Assembly: GCA_016713535.1 (NCBI GenBank)
Contig: JADJOY010000020.1
Span: 186,001 to 250,000, forward strand
Length of the DNA: 64,000 nt
From: JADJOY01 sp016713535 [NCBI: Deltaproteobacteria bacterium]
GTDB lineage: Bacteria > JADJOY01
Reading direction: 5' to 3'
In this document: positions 28,062 to 36,847 of the stretch, piece after piece
Position numbering within the stretch: position 1 is the stretch's first letter
How the letters are laid out: each line of letters opens with the position of its first letter
Program-made: the position numbers and the translations under genes
Notes under the pieces: generated by a model
What the model saw: only the letters and a program-made list of their open reading frames with translations
What the model was told of the DNA's origin: nothing
The model's database searches: none

Positions 28062-28454
28062 ATGGCCAAGCCCGCCCGCGCCAGGTCGAAGCCCGAAGCC
28101 GGCTCCGACAAGCCGCCCCAGGCTTACACGGAGTTCATCGCTCGCTACCCGGACCTCGGGCGCGCGTGGGATCTCATCGGTCGGGCCGGCGAGCACGGCC
28201 CCCTCGACGAGCGAACGGCGCGGCTGGTGAAGCTCGGCATCGCGATCGGTGCCTTCCGCGAGGGCGCGGTGCGGTCGGGCGTACGCAAGGCGATCAAGCT
28301 CGGCATCGAACGGGCCGAGATCGAGCAGGTCGTGGCGCTCGCGGCTGGCACCCTCGGCATGCCGTCGACCGTCGCGATCGACTCGTGGGTGCAGCCCCTG
28401 CTGAGCGCTCCGAGCGATGCCGCGCCGGCGGGGAAGCGTCGCGGCCGCGGGTAG
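28062..28454 (+). CDS. carboxymuconolactone decarboxylase-family (AhpD-like) protein without the CxxC pair
   Basis: 130 residues, start ATG 28062 after GAGGAGG. The core helix pair LVKLGIAIGAFREGAVRSGVRKAIKLGIERAEIEQVV matches the CMD fold, but the positions that carry the redox CxxC(H) in AhpD/CMD enzymes read Arg-Glu-Gly and Ser-Gly, and the protein has no Cys at all. It therefore cannot be a peroxiredoxin-type disulfide reductase. It may have a non-redox role. Follows the F420-type gene by 56 bases. Confidence 0.8.
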   Translation: MAKPARARSKPEAGSDKPPQAYTEFIARYPDLGRAWDLIGRAGEHGPLDERTARLVKLGIAIGAFREGAVRSGVRKAIKLGIERAEIEQVVALAAGTLGMPSTVAIDSWVQPLLSAPSDAAPAGKRRGRG

Positions 28455-28592
28455 CGGCGGGCGCGAGCCGGCCAGGGCGGCCGACGGGTGCGGAGCCGAC
28501 CGGTCCGGACCCCATGCGGCCTCTCACGGCCGCCCATACGCCCACGCGTCGATCGTACGGAGGTCCGCGCGCCGTCGAGGCCGCCGATGACC

Positions 28593-29139
28593 TCAGCTCG
28601 CGGCGGCCAGCGCGCCGAGGCGCGCCACCCAGTCGGCGCGCGTGGCGTCGCCGCCCGACGCCTCTCTCGACCTCCGCGAAGCGCCGCAGCATGCGCTTGA
28701 TCGCGTCGGGCGAGAGCATCTCCTCGGCCATCGGGTAGAGGACGCCGTTCTCCTTCTGGATGTGGCCAGCGAGCAGGCGCGCGAAGTCGCGCGCGGCCTT
28801 GGCCGCGGCGGCGTCGTCGCCGCCGACCATGGTCCGCACCAGCGCACGCCCCTGATCGTGCTCGAGGCGCATCATCGCGAGCGGGCCGACGTCGCGAGGC
28901 AGCCCGGCCTCCTCCATCGCGACGAACAACACGTCTTCTTCCTTGCCGTGATGGCGGCGGTCCGCGAACTCGCGGATGAACTCGGTGAGCTGCGTGAGCC
29001 GCCCGCGCGCCGTGGCGGAGCCCTGCTCGAGCGCCTTCGCCTCGCGCTCGAGGAGCAGCAAGGCGCGGGTGATGAGCTCGTGCTCGTATCGCAGCAGGCC
29101 GGTGGGCTGGTCGTCGAAGCCGTGCTTCTCCACGATCAT
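28593..29139 (-). CDS. hemerythrin HHE-domain protein (one frameshift)
   Basis: Non-haem di-iron four-helix bundle that can bind oxygen or respond to redox or NO. From ATG 29139: GLLRYEHELITRALLLLE, ADRRHHGKEEDVLF, MRLEHDQGRALV and AGHIQKENGVLYPM give the His/Glu ligands of the HHE repeat. Near 28662-28668 the frame changes: GAGAGAGG is read where GAGAGAGAGG would restore REASGGDATRADW and the stop at 28593, a lost GA unit. Repaired length 182 residues. The iron-binding core is unaffected by the break. Convergent with the CMD-family gene. Confidence 0.85.
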
Positions 29140-29296
29140 CGTCGCTCTCGATCGGTCCGCGGGTGTTCGCGGGGCAGCGCCCCGGCGGCGGTGAGGCATG
29201 CGGACCGCACCACCCCACCGGCGGGCAGCCTAGCGGCCCACCCACCCTCACCTCATGACTTTTCTCAGTCGCGGCGGCAAGCGCCGAAACCCGCGG

Positions 29297-31273
29297 TCAG
29301 CCCGCGGCCGGCGGAAGTCGGCAGGCCGCGTCCTCGCCGAGCACCACGGCGAGGCGGTCGCGGAGGTGCTCCAGGCTGAACGGCTTCTCGAGGAAGCCCG
29401 AGCACGAGAGCTCCCCGACTCGCACCAGCGCGTCCTGCTCCGAGTAGCCGCTCATCATCAGCACCGGGACGTCGGTGTCCACCGAGCGCACGTCGGCGAG
29501 GGTCTCGGCACCGTGACGGCGCACCATCGTGAGGTCGATGAGCACCAGGCGCGGCTTGAGCTGCTTGTCGCGGAGGAGCGGAAGTACCTCGTCGCCATCG
29601 GCGGCCTCGACGACCTCGAAGCCGAGCAGCTCGAGCATCGAGCTGGCGGCCATGCGCACCAGCCGGTCGTCGTCGACCACCAGCGCGAGCCCCGCGTCCT
29701 TCCAGGCGCGAGCTCCGGATCGCGGCTTGCGGACCGACGTCGGCGCCGCCGCGGCAGCAGCCGGCAGAACCACGCGGAACGTGGTGCCACGACCGACCTC
29801 GCTCCTCACTCGCACCGCGCCACCGTGAGAGCGCAGGATGCCGTGCACCGCCGACAGACCCAGTCCACGACCGGTGAACTTGGTGCTGTAAAAGGGGTTG
29901 AAGATCCGCGACAGGACGTCCGGCGTCATGCCGCAGCCCGAGTCCTCGACCTCGACGAACACGTAGCTCTCGTCGGGCAGCTCCGGCACCGGCACGAACT
30001 CCGCCCAGTCGGCGTCGTCGAGGCGCGTGATACCGGTCGTGACGGTGATCCGCCCGCCCGCGTCCGCGAGCGCCTCGGACGCATTCATGAGCAGGTTCAT
30101 GACCACCTGGCGAAGCTGGCTCGCGTCGCCCTTCACGGCTGGCAGCGCGGCGGCGAAGCGCCGCTCGACCTGCGCCCGCTTGCTGAACGAGAGCTTCACG
30201 AGCTGCGCGGTCTCGCCCACCAGCGCGTTGACGTCGATCGGCGCCGTGGTGGTCTTGCCGCGGCCCGCGTACGCGAGCATCTGCCGGCACAGCTCGGCGG
30301 CGCGGGTGGCGCCCTCCTCGATCGCGCGCATGCGCTCGAGCTGCGAAGGTGAGAGCGGCGCCTCCTCGCGGGCGATCGAGGCGTTGCCGAGGATCCCGGT
30401 CAGCAGGTTGTTGAAGTCGTGGGCGATCCCCGCCGCGAGCACGCCCAGGCTCTCGAGGCGCTGCGCCTCCTCGAGCTTGCGCTCCATGCGGCGGCGCTCC
30501 TCCTCGGCGCGGGTGCGCTCGGTGCGGTCGCGAACGATCAGCACCACGCCGGTGATACCACCGGCCTCGTCGCGGATGGGCGCGGCGCTCAGATCGACCG
30601 GCACCTCGGTGCCGTTGCGCCCCTGCAGGACCGTGCCGTTCGAGACCTGCAGCACCACACCCTCGCGCAGCGCCTGCTGGACCGGGTCGGCGAGCAACCT
30701 CCGATCGGGTCCATGAACCGCGCGGAAGACCTCGCTCGAGGGCCGTCCGAGCGCCTCGTGGCGCAGCCAGCCGGTGAACTGCTCGGCGACGGGGTTCACG
30801 AACGTGAGGCGCCCGTGCACGTCGGTGGCGAGCACCGCGTCGCCGATGCTCATGAGCGTGGTCGCGAGCCACCGCTCCATGCCGCGGAGCTTCTGGTCCT
30901 CACGATGGCGGTAGAGCGAGGTCTCGATGGTGGCCGCGAGCTCGCGCCCCTCGAACGGCTTGACCAGATAGCCGTAAGGCGAGCTGGCGCACGCGCGCTC
31001 GAGGGTCGCGGGATCCGCATGCGACGTGAGGAACACGATCGGCACCTCGAGCGTCTCGCGGATGCGCCGCGCGGCTTCGGTCCCGTCGAGGCTCCCTCGC
31101 AGCTTCACGTCCATCAGGATGAGATCGGGTCCACGCTCCCGGGCGTCGCGGATCGCGTCCTCCCCCGAGATCGCCACCCCCGCGACTCGGTAGCCGAGGT
31201 CCACGAGGTGGTCCTCGATGTCAGCGGCGATGAGCCGCTCGTCCTCGACGATCAGGATCCGTTCACCGGCCAT
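29297..31273 (-). CDS. hybrid sensor histidine kinase: receiver, PAS, kinase, receiver
   Basis: 658 residues with four modules. Receiver 1 (ILIVEDERLIAADI, Asp in LILMDVKLRG, Lys in YLVKPFEG) spans about residues 1-125. A PAS domain (SIGDAVLATDVHGRLTFVN) is followed by the HisKA helix with H in LAAGIAHDFNNLLTGILG, N box VVMNLLMNASEAL, DSGCGM and GRGLGLSAVHG in the ATPase. Receiver 2 (ALVVDDDRLVRM, LVLIDLTMVRRHG, FLEKPFSLEHL) ends the protein. No membrane segments, so it senses cytoplasmic signals or works downstream of the kinase it overlaps by 11 bases. GGAGGACC precedes the ATG. Confidence 0.93.
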   Translation of the reverse strand: MAGERILIVEDERLIAADIEDHLVDLGYRVAGVAISGEDAIRDARERGPDLILMDVKLRGSLDGTEAARRIRETLEVPIVFLTSHADPATLERACASSPYGYLVKPFEGRELAATIETSLYRHREDQKLRGMERWLATTLMSIGDAVLATDVHGRLTFVNPVAEQFTGWLRHEALGRPSSEVFRAVHGPDRRLLADPVQQALREGVVLQVSNGTVLQGRNGTEVPVDLSAAPIRDEAGGITGVVLIVRDRTERTRAEEERRRMERKLEEAQRLESLGVLAAGIAHDFNNLLTGILGNASIAREEAPLSPSQLERMRAIEEGATRAAELCRQMLAYAGRGKTTTAPIDVNALVGETAQLVKLSFSKRAQVERRFAAALPAVKGDASQLRQVVMNLLMNASEALADAGGRITVTTGITRLDDADWAEFVPVPELPDESYVFVEVEDSGCGMTPDVLSRIFNPFYSTKFTGRGLGLSAVHGILRSHGGAVRVRSEVGRGTTFRVVLPAAAAAAPTSVRKPRSGARAWKDAGLALVVDDDRLVRMAASSMLELLGFEVVEAADGDEVLPLLRDKQLKPRLVLIDLTMVRRHGAETLADVRSVDTDVPVLMMSGYSEQDALVRVGELSCSGFLEKPFSLEHLRDRLAVVLGEDAACRLPPAAG

Positions 31274-32708
31274 GGAGGTCCTCCCCCGAGGTGGAGGGCT
31301 CGACCGTGAAGCTCACGTCGAAGCGCGTGCCTCCTTCGCGAGACATCGACATCGTGGCGCCGAGCTGCTCGAGCATGTATCCGACCAGGCGAAGGCCGAG
31401 CGACGAGCCCGCGTCGGGCGCGAACCCCTCCGGGACACCGATACCGTCGTCGGCGACGGTCAGCACCCGCCGATCGGCCGCGGGCGCGCGCAACGAGATC
31501 GTGAGCTGCCCCGCGGGCACGTTCGCGAAGGCGTGCTTGAAGCCGTTCGACACCAGCTCGTTCACGATCAGCCCGAGCGGAAGCGCGACATCGGGCGTCA
31601 GCCACACCCGGTCGGCGCTCACCTCCGCGTGGACGTTGGGCGCGAGCGGCGCGTAGGTGTGCGCCACCAGCGACACCAGGCTCTTCAGGTAATCCCCGGC
31701 GGGGATCTGCGCGACGTTGGGCGACTGGTAGAGCTTCTGGTGGATCAGCGCCATCGCGCGCACCCGGTCCTGGGCCTCCTGGAACACCGCCAGCAGCCGT
31801 GGGTCGTCGAGCTTGCGGGACTGGAGCTTGAGCAGGCTCGAGACGAGCTGGAGATTGTTCTTGACCCGGTGGTGGATCTCCTTGAGCAGCGTCTCCTTCT
31901 CGGCGAGGGAGGCGCGGAGCTGGTGCTCGGCCTGCTTGCGCTGCGTGATGTCGATGACCGCCGCCAGCACGAAGAACCCATCCGCCGTCTGGATCGGGTT
32001 GAGTCCGATCTCGACCGGCAGCTCGGTGCCGTCCTTGCGGACGCCGAAGAGGTCACGGCCGCCCCCCATGGGACGGGTGCTGGGAGAGCGGAAGAACGAC
32101 GCGCGCTGCGTCGGATGACCGTCGCGGAAGCGGGCCGGCACGAGGGTCTCGATCGGCTGGCCGAGGAGGTCCTCGCGCGCCCAGCCGAACACCCGCTCGA
32201 CCTGCGAGTTCACCATCGCGATGCGGCCGTCGGCGCTCACCAGGATCATCACGTTGGGCGCCGCCTCGACGGCGAGTGCGAGGCGCTCGGCGGCGCGCTT
32301 GCGCTCGGTGATGTCGACCACCGAGGCCAGGACGGCGGGCCCCTCGCGCAGCACCAGCGGCGTGAGGGTGATCTCGACGGGAAGCTCGCTGCCGTCGCGC
32401 CGCATCGCGAAGAGGTCGCGCCCCGCGCCCATCGGACGAACCTCGGGGGTCGCGAAGAACACCGTACGGCGCGCCACGTGCTCGGCGCGAATGCGGCGCG
32501 GGATCAGGACCTCGACCGGCTGGCCGACCAGCTCGTCGCGCCTCCAGCCGAAGAGCCGCTCGGTCTGCGTGTTCACGAGCGTGATCGCGCCCTCCTCCGA
32601 CACCACCAGCATCGAGCTCGGCGCCGCCTCGAAGACGGTGCGGAAGAGCTCGTGCGGTATGTCGCGCGAGCTCGACGGCAGGTCGACATCGAGCGTGTTG
32701 GCTTGCAT
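31263..32708 (-). CDS. PAS-PAS sensor histidine kinase, HisKA_2 type
   Basis: About 481 residues and soluble. Two tandem PAS domains share near-identical segments (ITLVNTQTERLFGWRRDEL and IAMVNSQVERVFGWAREDL; PVEITLTPL and PVEIGLNPI), suggesting an internal duplication. The kinase core is the HisKA_2/HWE-like type: LLKEIHHRVKNNLQLVSSLL contains the phospho-acceptor His, and the ATPase has VNELVSNGFKHAF, DDGIGVP and LGLRLVGYMLEQLG. This class often pairs with CheY-like regulators, and the hybrid kinase starting inside its 3' end begins with a receiver domain. ATG 32708 is preferred; GTG 32711 lies just before it. Confidence 0.92.
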   Translation of the reverse strand: MQANTLDVDLPSSSRDIPHELFRTVFEAAPSSMLVVSEEGAITLVNTQTERLFGWRRDELVGQPVEVLIPRRIRAEHVARRTVFFATPEVRPMGAGRDLFAMRRDGSELPVEITLTPLVLREGPAVLASVVDITERKRAAERLALAVEAAPNVMILVSADGRIAMVNSQVERVFGWAREDLLGQPIETLVPARFRDGHPTQRASFFRSPSTRPMGGGRDLFGVRKDGTELPVEIGLNPIQTADGFFVLAAVIDITQRKQAEHQLRASLAEKETLLKEIHHRVKNNLQLVSSLLKLQSRKLDDPRLLAVFQEAQDRVRAMALIHQKLYQSPNVAQIPAGDYLKSLVSLVAHTYAPLAPNVHAEVSADRVWLTPDVALPLGLIVNELVSNGFKHAFANVPAGQLTISLRAPAADRRVLTVADDGIGVPEGFAPDAGSSLGLRLVGYMLEQLGATMSMSREGGTRFDVSFTVEPSTSGEDLHGR

Positions 32709-32950
32709 CACCAGCAGGGTCTAACCTGACTTGGCCGCGCGACGACGAAGTTCGATCGAGCTGTACTGCGCGGTCCGAGCCGTTGGGCGGGTACGCGCCC
32801 CGCCGCAGGGGCCTCGCCACCTCGCTTTCCTGCGGCGCATTCGGGGATGCGGGGAGCGGCGAGATCGGGACGAGGAGCCGATAGGGGAATCCCCGCTGGT
32901 GCGGGCAACCCCGGCTCGTGGCCTGTTCACGCCATGGAGCCGGTGAGGCG

Positions 32951-35008
32951 CTACCGTTCGCCGGCGGACTCCACGGGCGCCTCGACGGTGCCGTCGAGGG
33001 CCGCGATCGTGACGATCGGCAAGCCGTCGGCTCGAGCGCCGGTGAGGCGCTCGACGACCGCCGGATCGGCGCGCCTGTAGCGAATCGCGACGTGTAGTCG
33101 CAGCGGAGAACCGCCGGGCGTGGTCGCACGCGGCAGCGGAAGGTCGATCGCGAGGTCGCCGAGCGCCGGCACCCGGCCGCCATCGGCGACTGACGCGACC
33201 GCCCACAGGCGGTGATCGTCGATGGTCGCGCCGTGCGAGTCGGTGAAGCGATGGCCGAGGCGAGGCGCGCCGTCGGGGCCGTCGCTCCCCACGTCGAGCA
33301 ACGTCGCCCCCGCCGCATCCTCGACCCGCGCCGCGAGCCACACCTGCACCAGGTCCGTGGGCGCGTTGGGGAACGAGTGGCCGATCCTCCCCGGGCTGCG
33401 GATGCTCACGCGCAGCACCGGCTCCGGCCCGGGTGCCAGGCTCGCGGCGAGGTCGACGAGCCCGCTCTCCAGGAACTCGCGAGTCGCGCGCTCCTCGGGC
33501 TCACCGCCCGCGAACCGCGCGACGTACGTGCTGGCCGCGCGAAACCGGTGGTCGGGGGTGAGATAGGCCTCCCCCTCCACCCGCCGCGGCATGTGGCAGG
33601 TGGCGCACGTCTTGCCGTGCAGGCCCTCGCGCGCATCCTGCCAGCTCGTGAACTGGTCCTGCAGCACCTCGGCGAGACGCCCCTCGGTAGGGGGCGCGAG
33701 CGTCTGGACGTGGCACGGGCCACAGGTCGCCGCGCCGCGGCTCGCGGCGAAGCTCTCGCGATGAGTGGTGACGCGCGCCGCCACCAGCACGTTCGCCTCG
33801 GTGAAGAAGATCGACGATTTCCGAACCGCCTGCGCGGTGGGGCCGGCACGCTCGCCGAGGGTCACGAAAGGCCGGCTCGAGATCGGCGTCACGGCGAACA
33901 CGCCGTCGCCTGCGCGGGGATCGGCCGCCATGTGGTGGCAGCTCACGCAGTGCACGCCCGCGCGATAGCCGTCGCTCGCGAGGACCGAAGCCAGCGGGAC
34001 CAGCGCCGGATCCGGGGCGTGAGGCGCGTGACAGCGCAGGCACGCCACGATCGCGCCGGGTCCGCGCTCGCGGGCGAGGTTCTCGACCAGCGCGGTGAAG
34101 AGCGGGTTGGCGGCGGCGTGAGCGTGCGCCGAGACCTTCCAGCCCTCCGACACGCTCGCGTGACAGCCCACGCACGCCTCCGGCAGCGCTCGGTGGAAAC
34201 CCGCATCCACCGCCACCACGAGGCCGGTGTCGACGGCGGGCGGCTCGAGGCCGCGTTGGCGCACCTCGATCCACCCCGCCGCGCAGGCCACGAGCACCGT
34301 GAACACCGGCAACGTCACGCGCGTCAGCGGCTGCCGCCAGCGGTGAACGGCGCGCGGATCCGCGTCCGGCGCAGAGCCCCGCCGAGCCCGGCGCGCGATC
34401 ACCACGTGCAGCGCCGCCGCCGCGAACACCGCCACCGCGAGCTCCCGATGGAGGCGCCACTGGCGCTCGCCCGCGAGCCCGCCTTGCATGGTGAGGCCGC
34501 TCACCGCCACCACCAGCATCGCGAGCAAGAGGACCACTCCGCTCACGAAGCCGTTGCGGGCGAAGCTGCGCCAGCGCCCGAGGAGCGCCGCGAGCACCCA
34601 CGCCAGCGCCAGCCCGAACGCGACGCTGAAGGCGCGATCCAGGAAGAGCCGCACCGTGCCGGGCATCGAGACCTGGCTGGTCGCGAGGAAGACGAGCGCC
34701 ACGGCCGCACCGATCAGCGGCGCCTTGGGCACGCGCCGCACGGCCGGCGCGGCGCCACCGAACACCCGCAGCAGGTGGACGCCGACGTAGAGCACGCCTG
34801 CCACGACGAGGGCGCTACCGGCATGGGCGTGGGCGAGCTGGACGAGCTGGACCGTGGCGCCGGGCGCGTCCCACGGGATGGTGCCGAACCCGGTCACGAC
34901 CTGGAACGCCACCAGCGCCACCACCACGCCGCGCAGGCGCTCCTCGGCGGCGGTGAGCCGCGCGACGCGCGACGCCCGCGCGGCGGCGGGTGGAACGGGC
35001 GCCGTCAC
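32951..35008 (-). CDS. membrane cytochrome b-like / pentahaem cytochrome c fusion
   Basis: 685 residues from GTG 35008 (GTGA overlap with the upstream gene). Residues 1-230 hold about five transmembrane helices with His in the membrane (HAHAGSALVVAGVLYVGVH, WRLHRELAVAVFAAAALHVV), like a cytochrome b561 module. A further helix (LPVFTVLVACAAGWIEV) leads to a periplasmic region with five CxxCH sites: CVGCHASV, CLRCHAPH, CVSCHHMA, CGPCHVQT and CATCHMPR. The C-terminal 200 residues form an Ig/beta-rich domain (IGHSFPNAPTDLVQVWL) found after multihaem regions in related proteins. Probably transfers electrons from the quinone pool to periplasmic acceptors. Confidence 0.87.
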   Translation of the reverse strand: MTAPVPPAAARASRVARLTAAEERLRGVVVALVAFQVVTGFGTIPWDAPGATVQLVQLAHAHAGSALVVAGVLYVGVHLLRVFGGAAPAVRRVPKAPLIGAAVALVFLATSQVSMPGTVRLFLDRAFSVAFGLALAWVLAALLGRWRSFARNGFVSGVVLLLAMLVVAVSGLTMQGGLAGERQWRLHRELAVAVFAAAALHVVIARRARRGSAPDADPRAVHRWRQPLTRVTLPVFTVLVACAAGWIEVRQRGLEPPAVDTGLVVAVDAGFHRALPEACVGCHASVSEGWKVSAHAHAAANPLFTALVENLARERGPGAIVACLRCHAPHAPDPALVPLASVLASDGYRAGVHCVSCHHMAADPRAGDGVFAVTPISSRPFVTLGERAGPTAQAVRKSSIFFTEANVLVAARVTTHRESFAASRGAATCGPCHVQTLAPPTEGRLAEVLQDQFTSWQDAREGLHGKTCATCHMPRRVEGEAYLTPDHRFRAASTYVARFAGGEPEERATREFLESGLVDLAASLAPGPEPVLRVSIRSPGRIGHSFPNAPTDLVQVWLAARVEDAAGATLLDVGSDGPDGAPRLGHRFTDSHGATIDDHRLWAVASVADGGRVPALGDLAIDLPLPRATTPGGSPLRLHVAIRYRRADPAVVERLTGARADGLPIVTIAALDGTVEAPVESAGER

Positions 35009-35679
35009 GGTGCGACGGGAAAGCCGCGCTCGAAACGCTCGACGAGCTCGGCGGTGCGGCCACGCTCGCGCCACGCGGCGGCCCCTCCGAACGCGGCGGC
35101 GCCGAGCTCGTCGTAGAGCGCGAGCATCCGCTTCCAGGTCGCGGGGCGCAGCCGCGACGGCTCGAGCGTGAGCGCCGGATCGAGCTCGACGGGGCGGAAT
35201 GGGTCGAGCGGCGCTCCGGCGAAGAGATCGGCGAGGGTGTCGCGCGCGGCGACCAGCTCGCGCGGCACGTCCGTGAAGCCCGAGGGATTCGGCGTGCCGC
35301 TCTCGGCCGCGCTCGCGACCTTGGACTCCGCGGTGGCGAACATCGCGTGCACCCAGCGCAGCACGTCGAGGTGCCCGTGGCGGACGTGGGCGTAGTTCTC
35401 GAGGAGCCCCTCGACGAAACACACCAGCGAGATCGTCGCCTCGAAGAGCGACGGCTCCGGTGGCGCCGGCTGCGTCCACGAGCGCGGCGCGCCTCCCGCC
35501 CGCGGGTAGAGCTTGCGATTGAGGGCGTGCTGGCGCTTCACGGCCTCGCACGCCGCCTCGAACGCGTCGCACCACCGCTCCTCGAGCGGACGAGCCAGAT
35601 CGGCGTTCGCGCGCGGCGCGAGCGCGAAATGCGCGATGGCCGCGCCCGGTGGGGGCTTGCGAACGCCGTCGAAGCTCAT
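35005..35679 (-). CDS. hypothetical protein coupled to the cytochrome b/c fusion
   Basis: 224 residues from ATG 35679, no signal peptide, no CxxCH, mostly helical. Notable segments are GLLENYAHVRHGHLDVLRW and PATWKRMLALYDELGAAAFGG. Not recognised. Its stop overlaps the GTG of the cytochrome fusion (35005-35008), so the two are translationally coupled and probably function together, perhaps in assembly of the cytochrome (inference). The frame stays open upstream through the tandem repeats, but that extension is repeat-derived and rejected. Confidence 0.65.
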   Translation of the reverse strand: MSFDGVRKPPPGAAIAHFALAPRANADLARPLEERWCDAFEAACEAVKRQHALNRKLYPRAGGAPRSWTQPAPPEPSLFEATISLVCFVEGLLENYAHVRHGHLDVLRWVHAMFATAESKVASAAESGTPNPSGFTDVPRELVAARDTLADLFAGAPLDPFRPVELDPALTLEPSRLRPATWKRMLALYDELGAAAFGGAAAWRERGRTAELVERFERGFPVAP

Positions 35680-35711
35680 GTGTCCCAAGCTACCGCACCG
35701 CGCCGGGCACG

Positions 35712-36597
35712 CGAACGAGGATCGGCGCCGCAGGCGCGCCTTCCGGGCCCAGATCCGCCCCCCTGGAGCGCGCCCGCTTCGTCGGGCGCCAGCGGTCGAG
35801 CGGGAGCGAACGGGGATCGAGGCGATCGGCGACGCCCGCGCCACGTCGTAGCGCCGGGCACGCAACGCGTTCCCCCTCCCGCACGACCCGCGAACGAGGA
35901 TCGGCGCCGCAGGCGCGCCTTCCAGACCCGGATCCGCCCCCTGGAGCGCGCCGCTCCGTCGGGCGCCAGCGGTCGAGCGGGAGCGAACGGGGACCGAAGC
36001 GATCGGCGACGCCGGCGCCACGTCGTATCGCCGGGCACGCAACGCGTACCCCTCCCGGACGACCCGCGAACGAGGATCGGCGCCGCAGGCGCGCCTTCCG
36101 GGCCCGGATCCGCCCCCTGGAGCGCGCCCGCTTCGTCGGGCGCCAGCGGTCGAGCGGGAGCGAACGGGGACCGAAGCGATCGGCGACGCCGGCGCCTCGT
36201 CGTATCGCCGGGCACGCAACGCGTGCCCCTCCCGCACGACCCGCGAACGAGGATCGGCGCCGCAGGCGCGCCTTCCAGACCCGGATCCGCCCCCCCTTGA
36301 GCACGCCCGCCCCGTCGGGCGCCAGCGGTCGAGCGGGAGCGAACGGGGACCGAAGCGATCGGCGACGCCGGCGCCACGTCGTATCGCCGGGCACGCAACG
36401 CGTACCCCTCCCGGACGACCCGCGAACGAGGATCGGCGCCGCAGGCGCGCCTTCCGGGCCCGGATCCGCCCCCCTGGAGCGCGCCCGCTTCGTCGGGCGC
36501 CAGCGGTCGAGCGGGAGCGAACGGGGACCGAAGCGATCGGCGACGCCGGCGCCACGTCGTATCGCCGGGCACGCAACGCGTGCCCCTCCCCCGATCG
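35712..36597. repeat. five tandem copies of a roughly 177-bp palindrome-rich unit
   Basis: Copies begin at 35712, 35891, 36067, 36244 and 36423, each opening with CGAACGAGGATCGGCGCCG. Every unit strings together three hairpin modules: GGCGCCGCAGGCGCGCCTTC, a CGCCCG/CGGGCG stem within CTGGAGCGCGCCCGCTTCG, and GGGCACGC/GCGTGCCC followed by CCTCCC. Copies are close to identical but vary by small indels (unit lengths 176-179) and by third-module point changes. The same modules occur singly elsewhere in the window. No gene is carried inside. Confidence 0.92.
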
Positions 36598-36791
36598 CGC
36601 CACGACCGGACTCGGCAACCGGCACGCGCCAGAGGTGCGCGGCGCGTTGCCGCGCCGGATTTGGGGTGGAACAGCCGCGCGGTCAGCCGACGAGCCAACT
36701 CGCGATCCCGGCTCGGTCCACGAGAAGACTCGCCGAGCGGCCCGTCGCAGAGCGACGGCGGCGAGCAAGGCGAGCCGACTCGGGGGTGGGA

Positions 36792-36840
36792 CCCGCGCGA
36801 ATTCACTTCGCGCGGGCGGGGGGGGCTGGAATAGCCCCCC
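36792..36840 (-). terminator. two back-to-back perfect hairpins after the epimerase stop
   Basis: CCCGCGCGAA (36792-36801) pairs with TTCGCGCGGG (36807-36816), loop TTCAC; GGGGGGCT (36820-36827) pairs with AGCCCCCC (36833-36840), loop GGAAT. The second lies 7 bases past the stop at 36848 on the minus strand, so they probably end the acyltransferase-epimerase transcript. No U-run is present. Confidence 0.6.
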
Positions 36841-36847
36841 GCAGAGA

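Noticed and set aside
35712-36597. CRISPR array
   Set aside because: Units are about 177 bp with no short repeat-spacer alternation, spacers are not unique and no cas gene is nearby.
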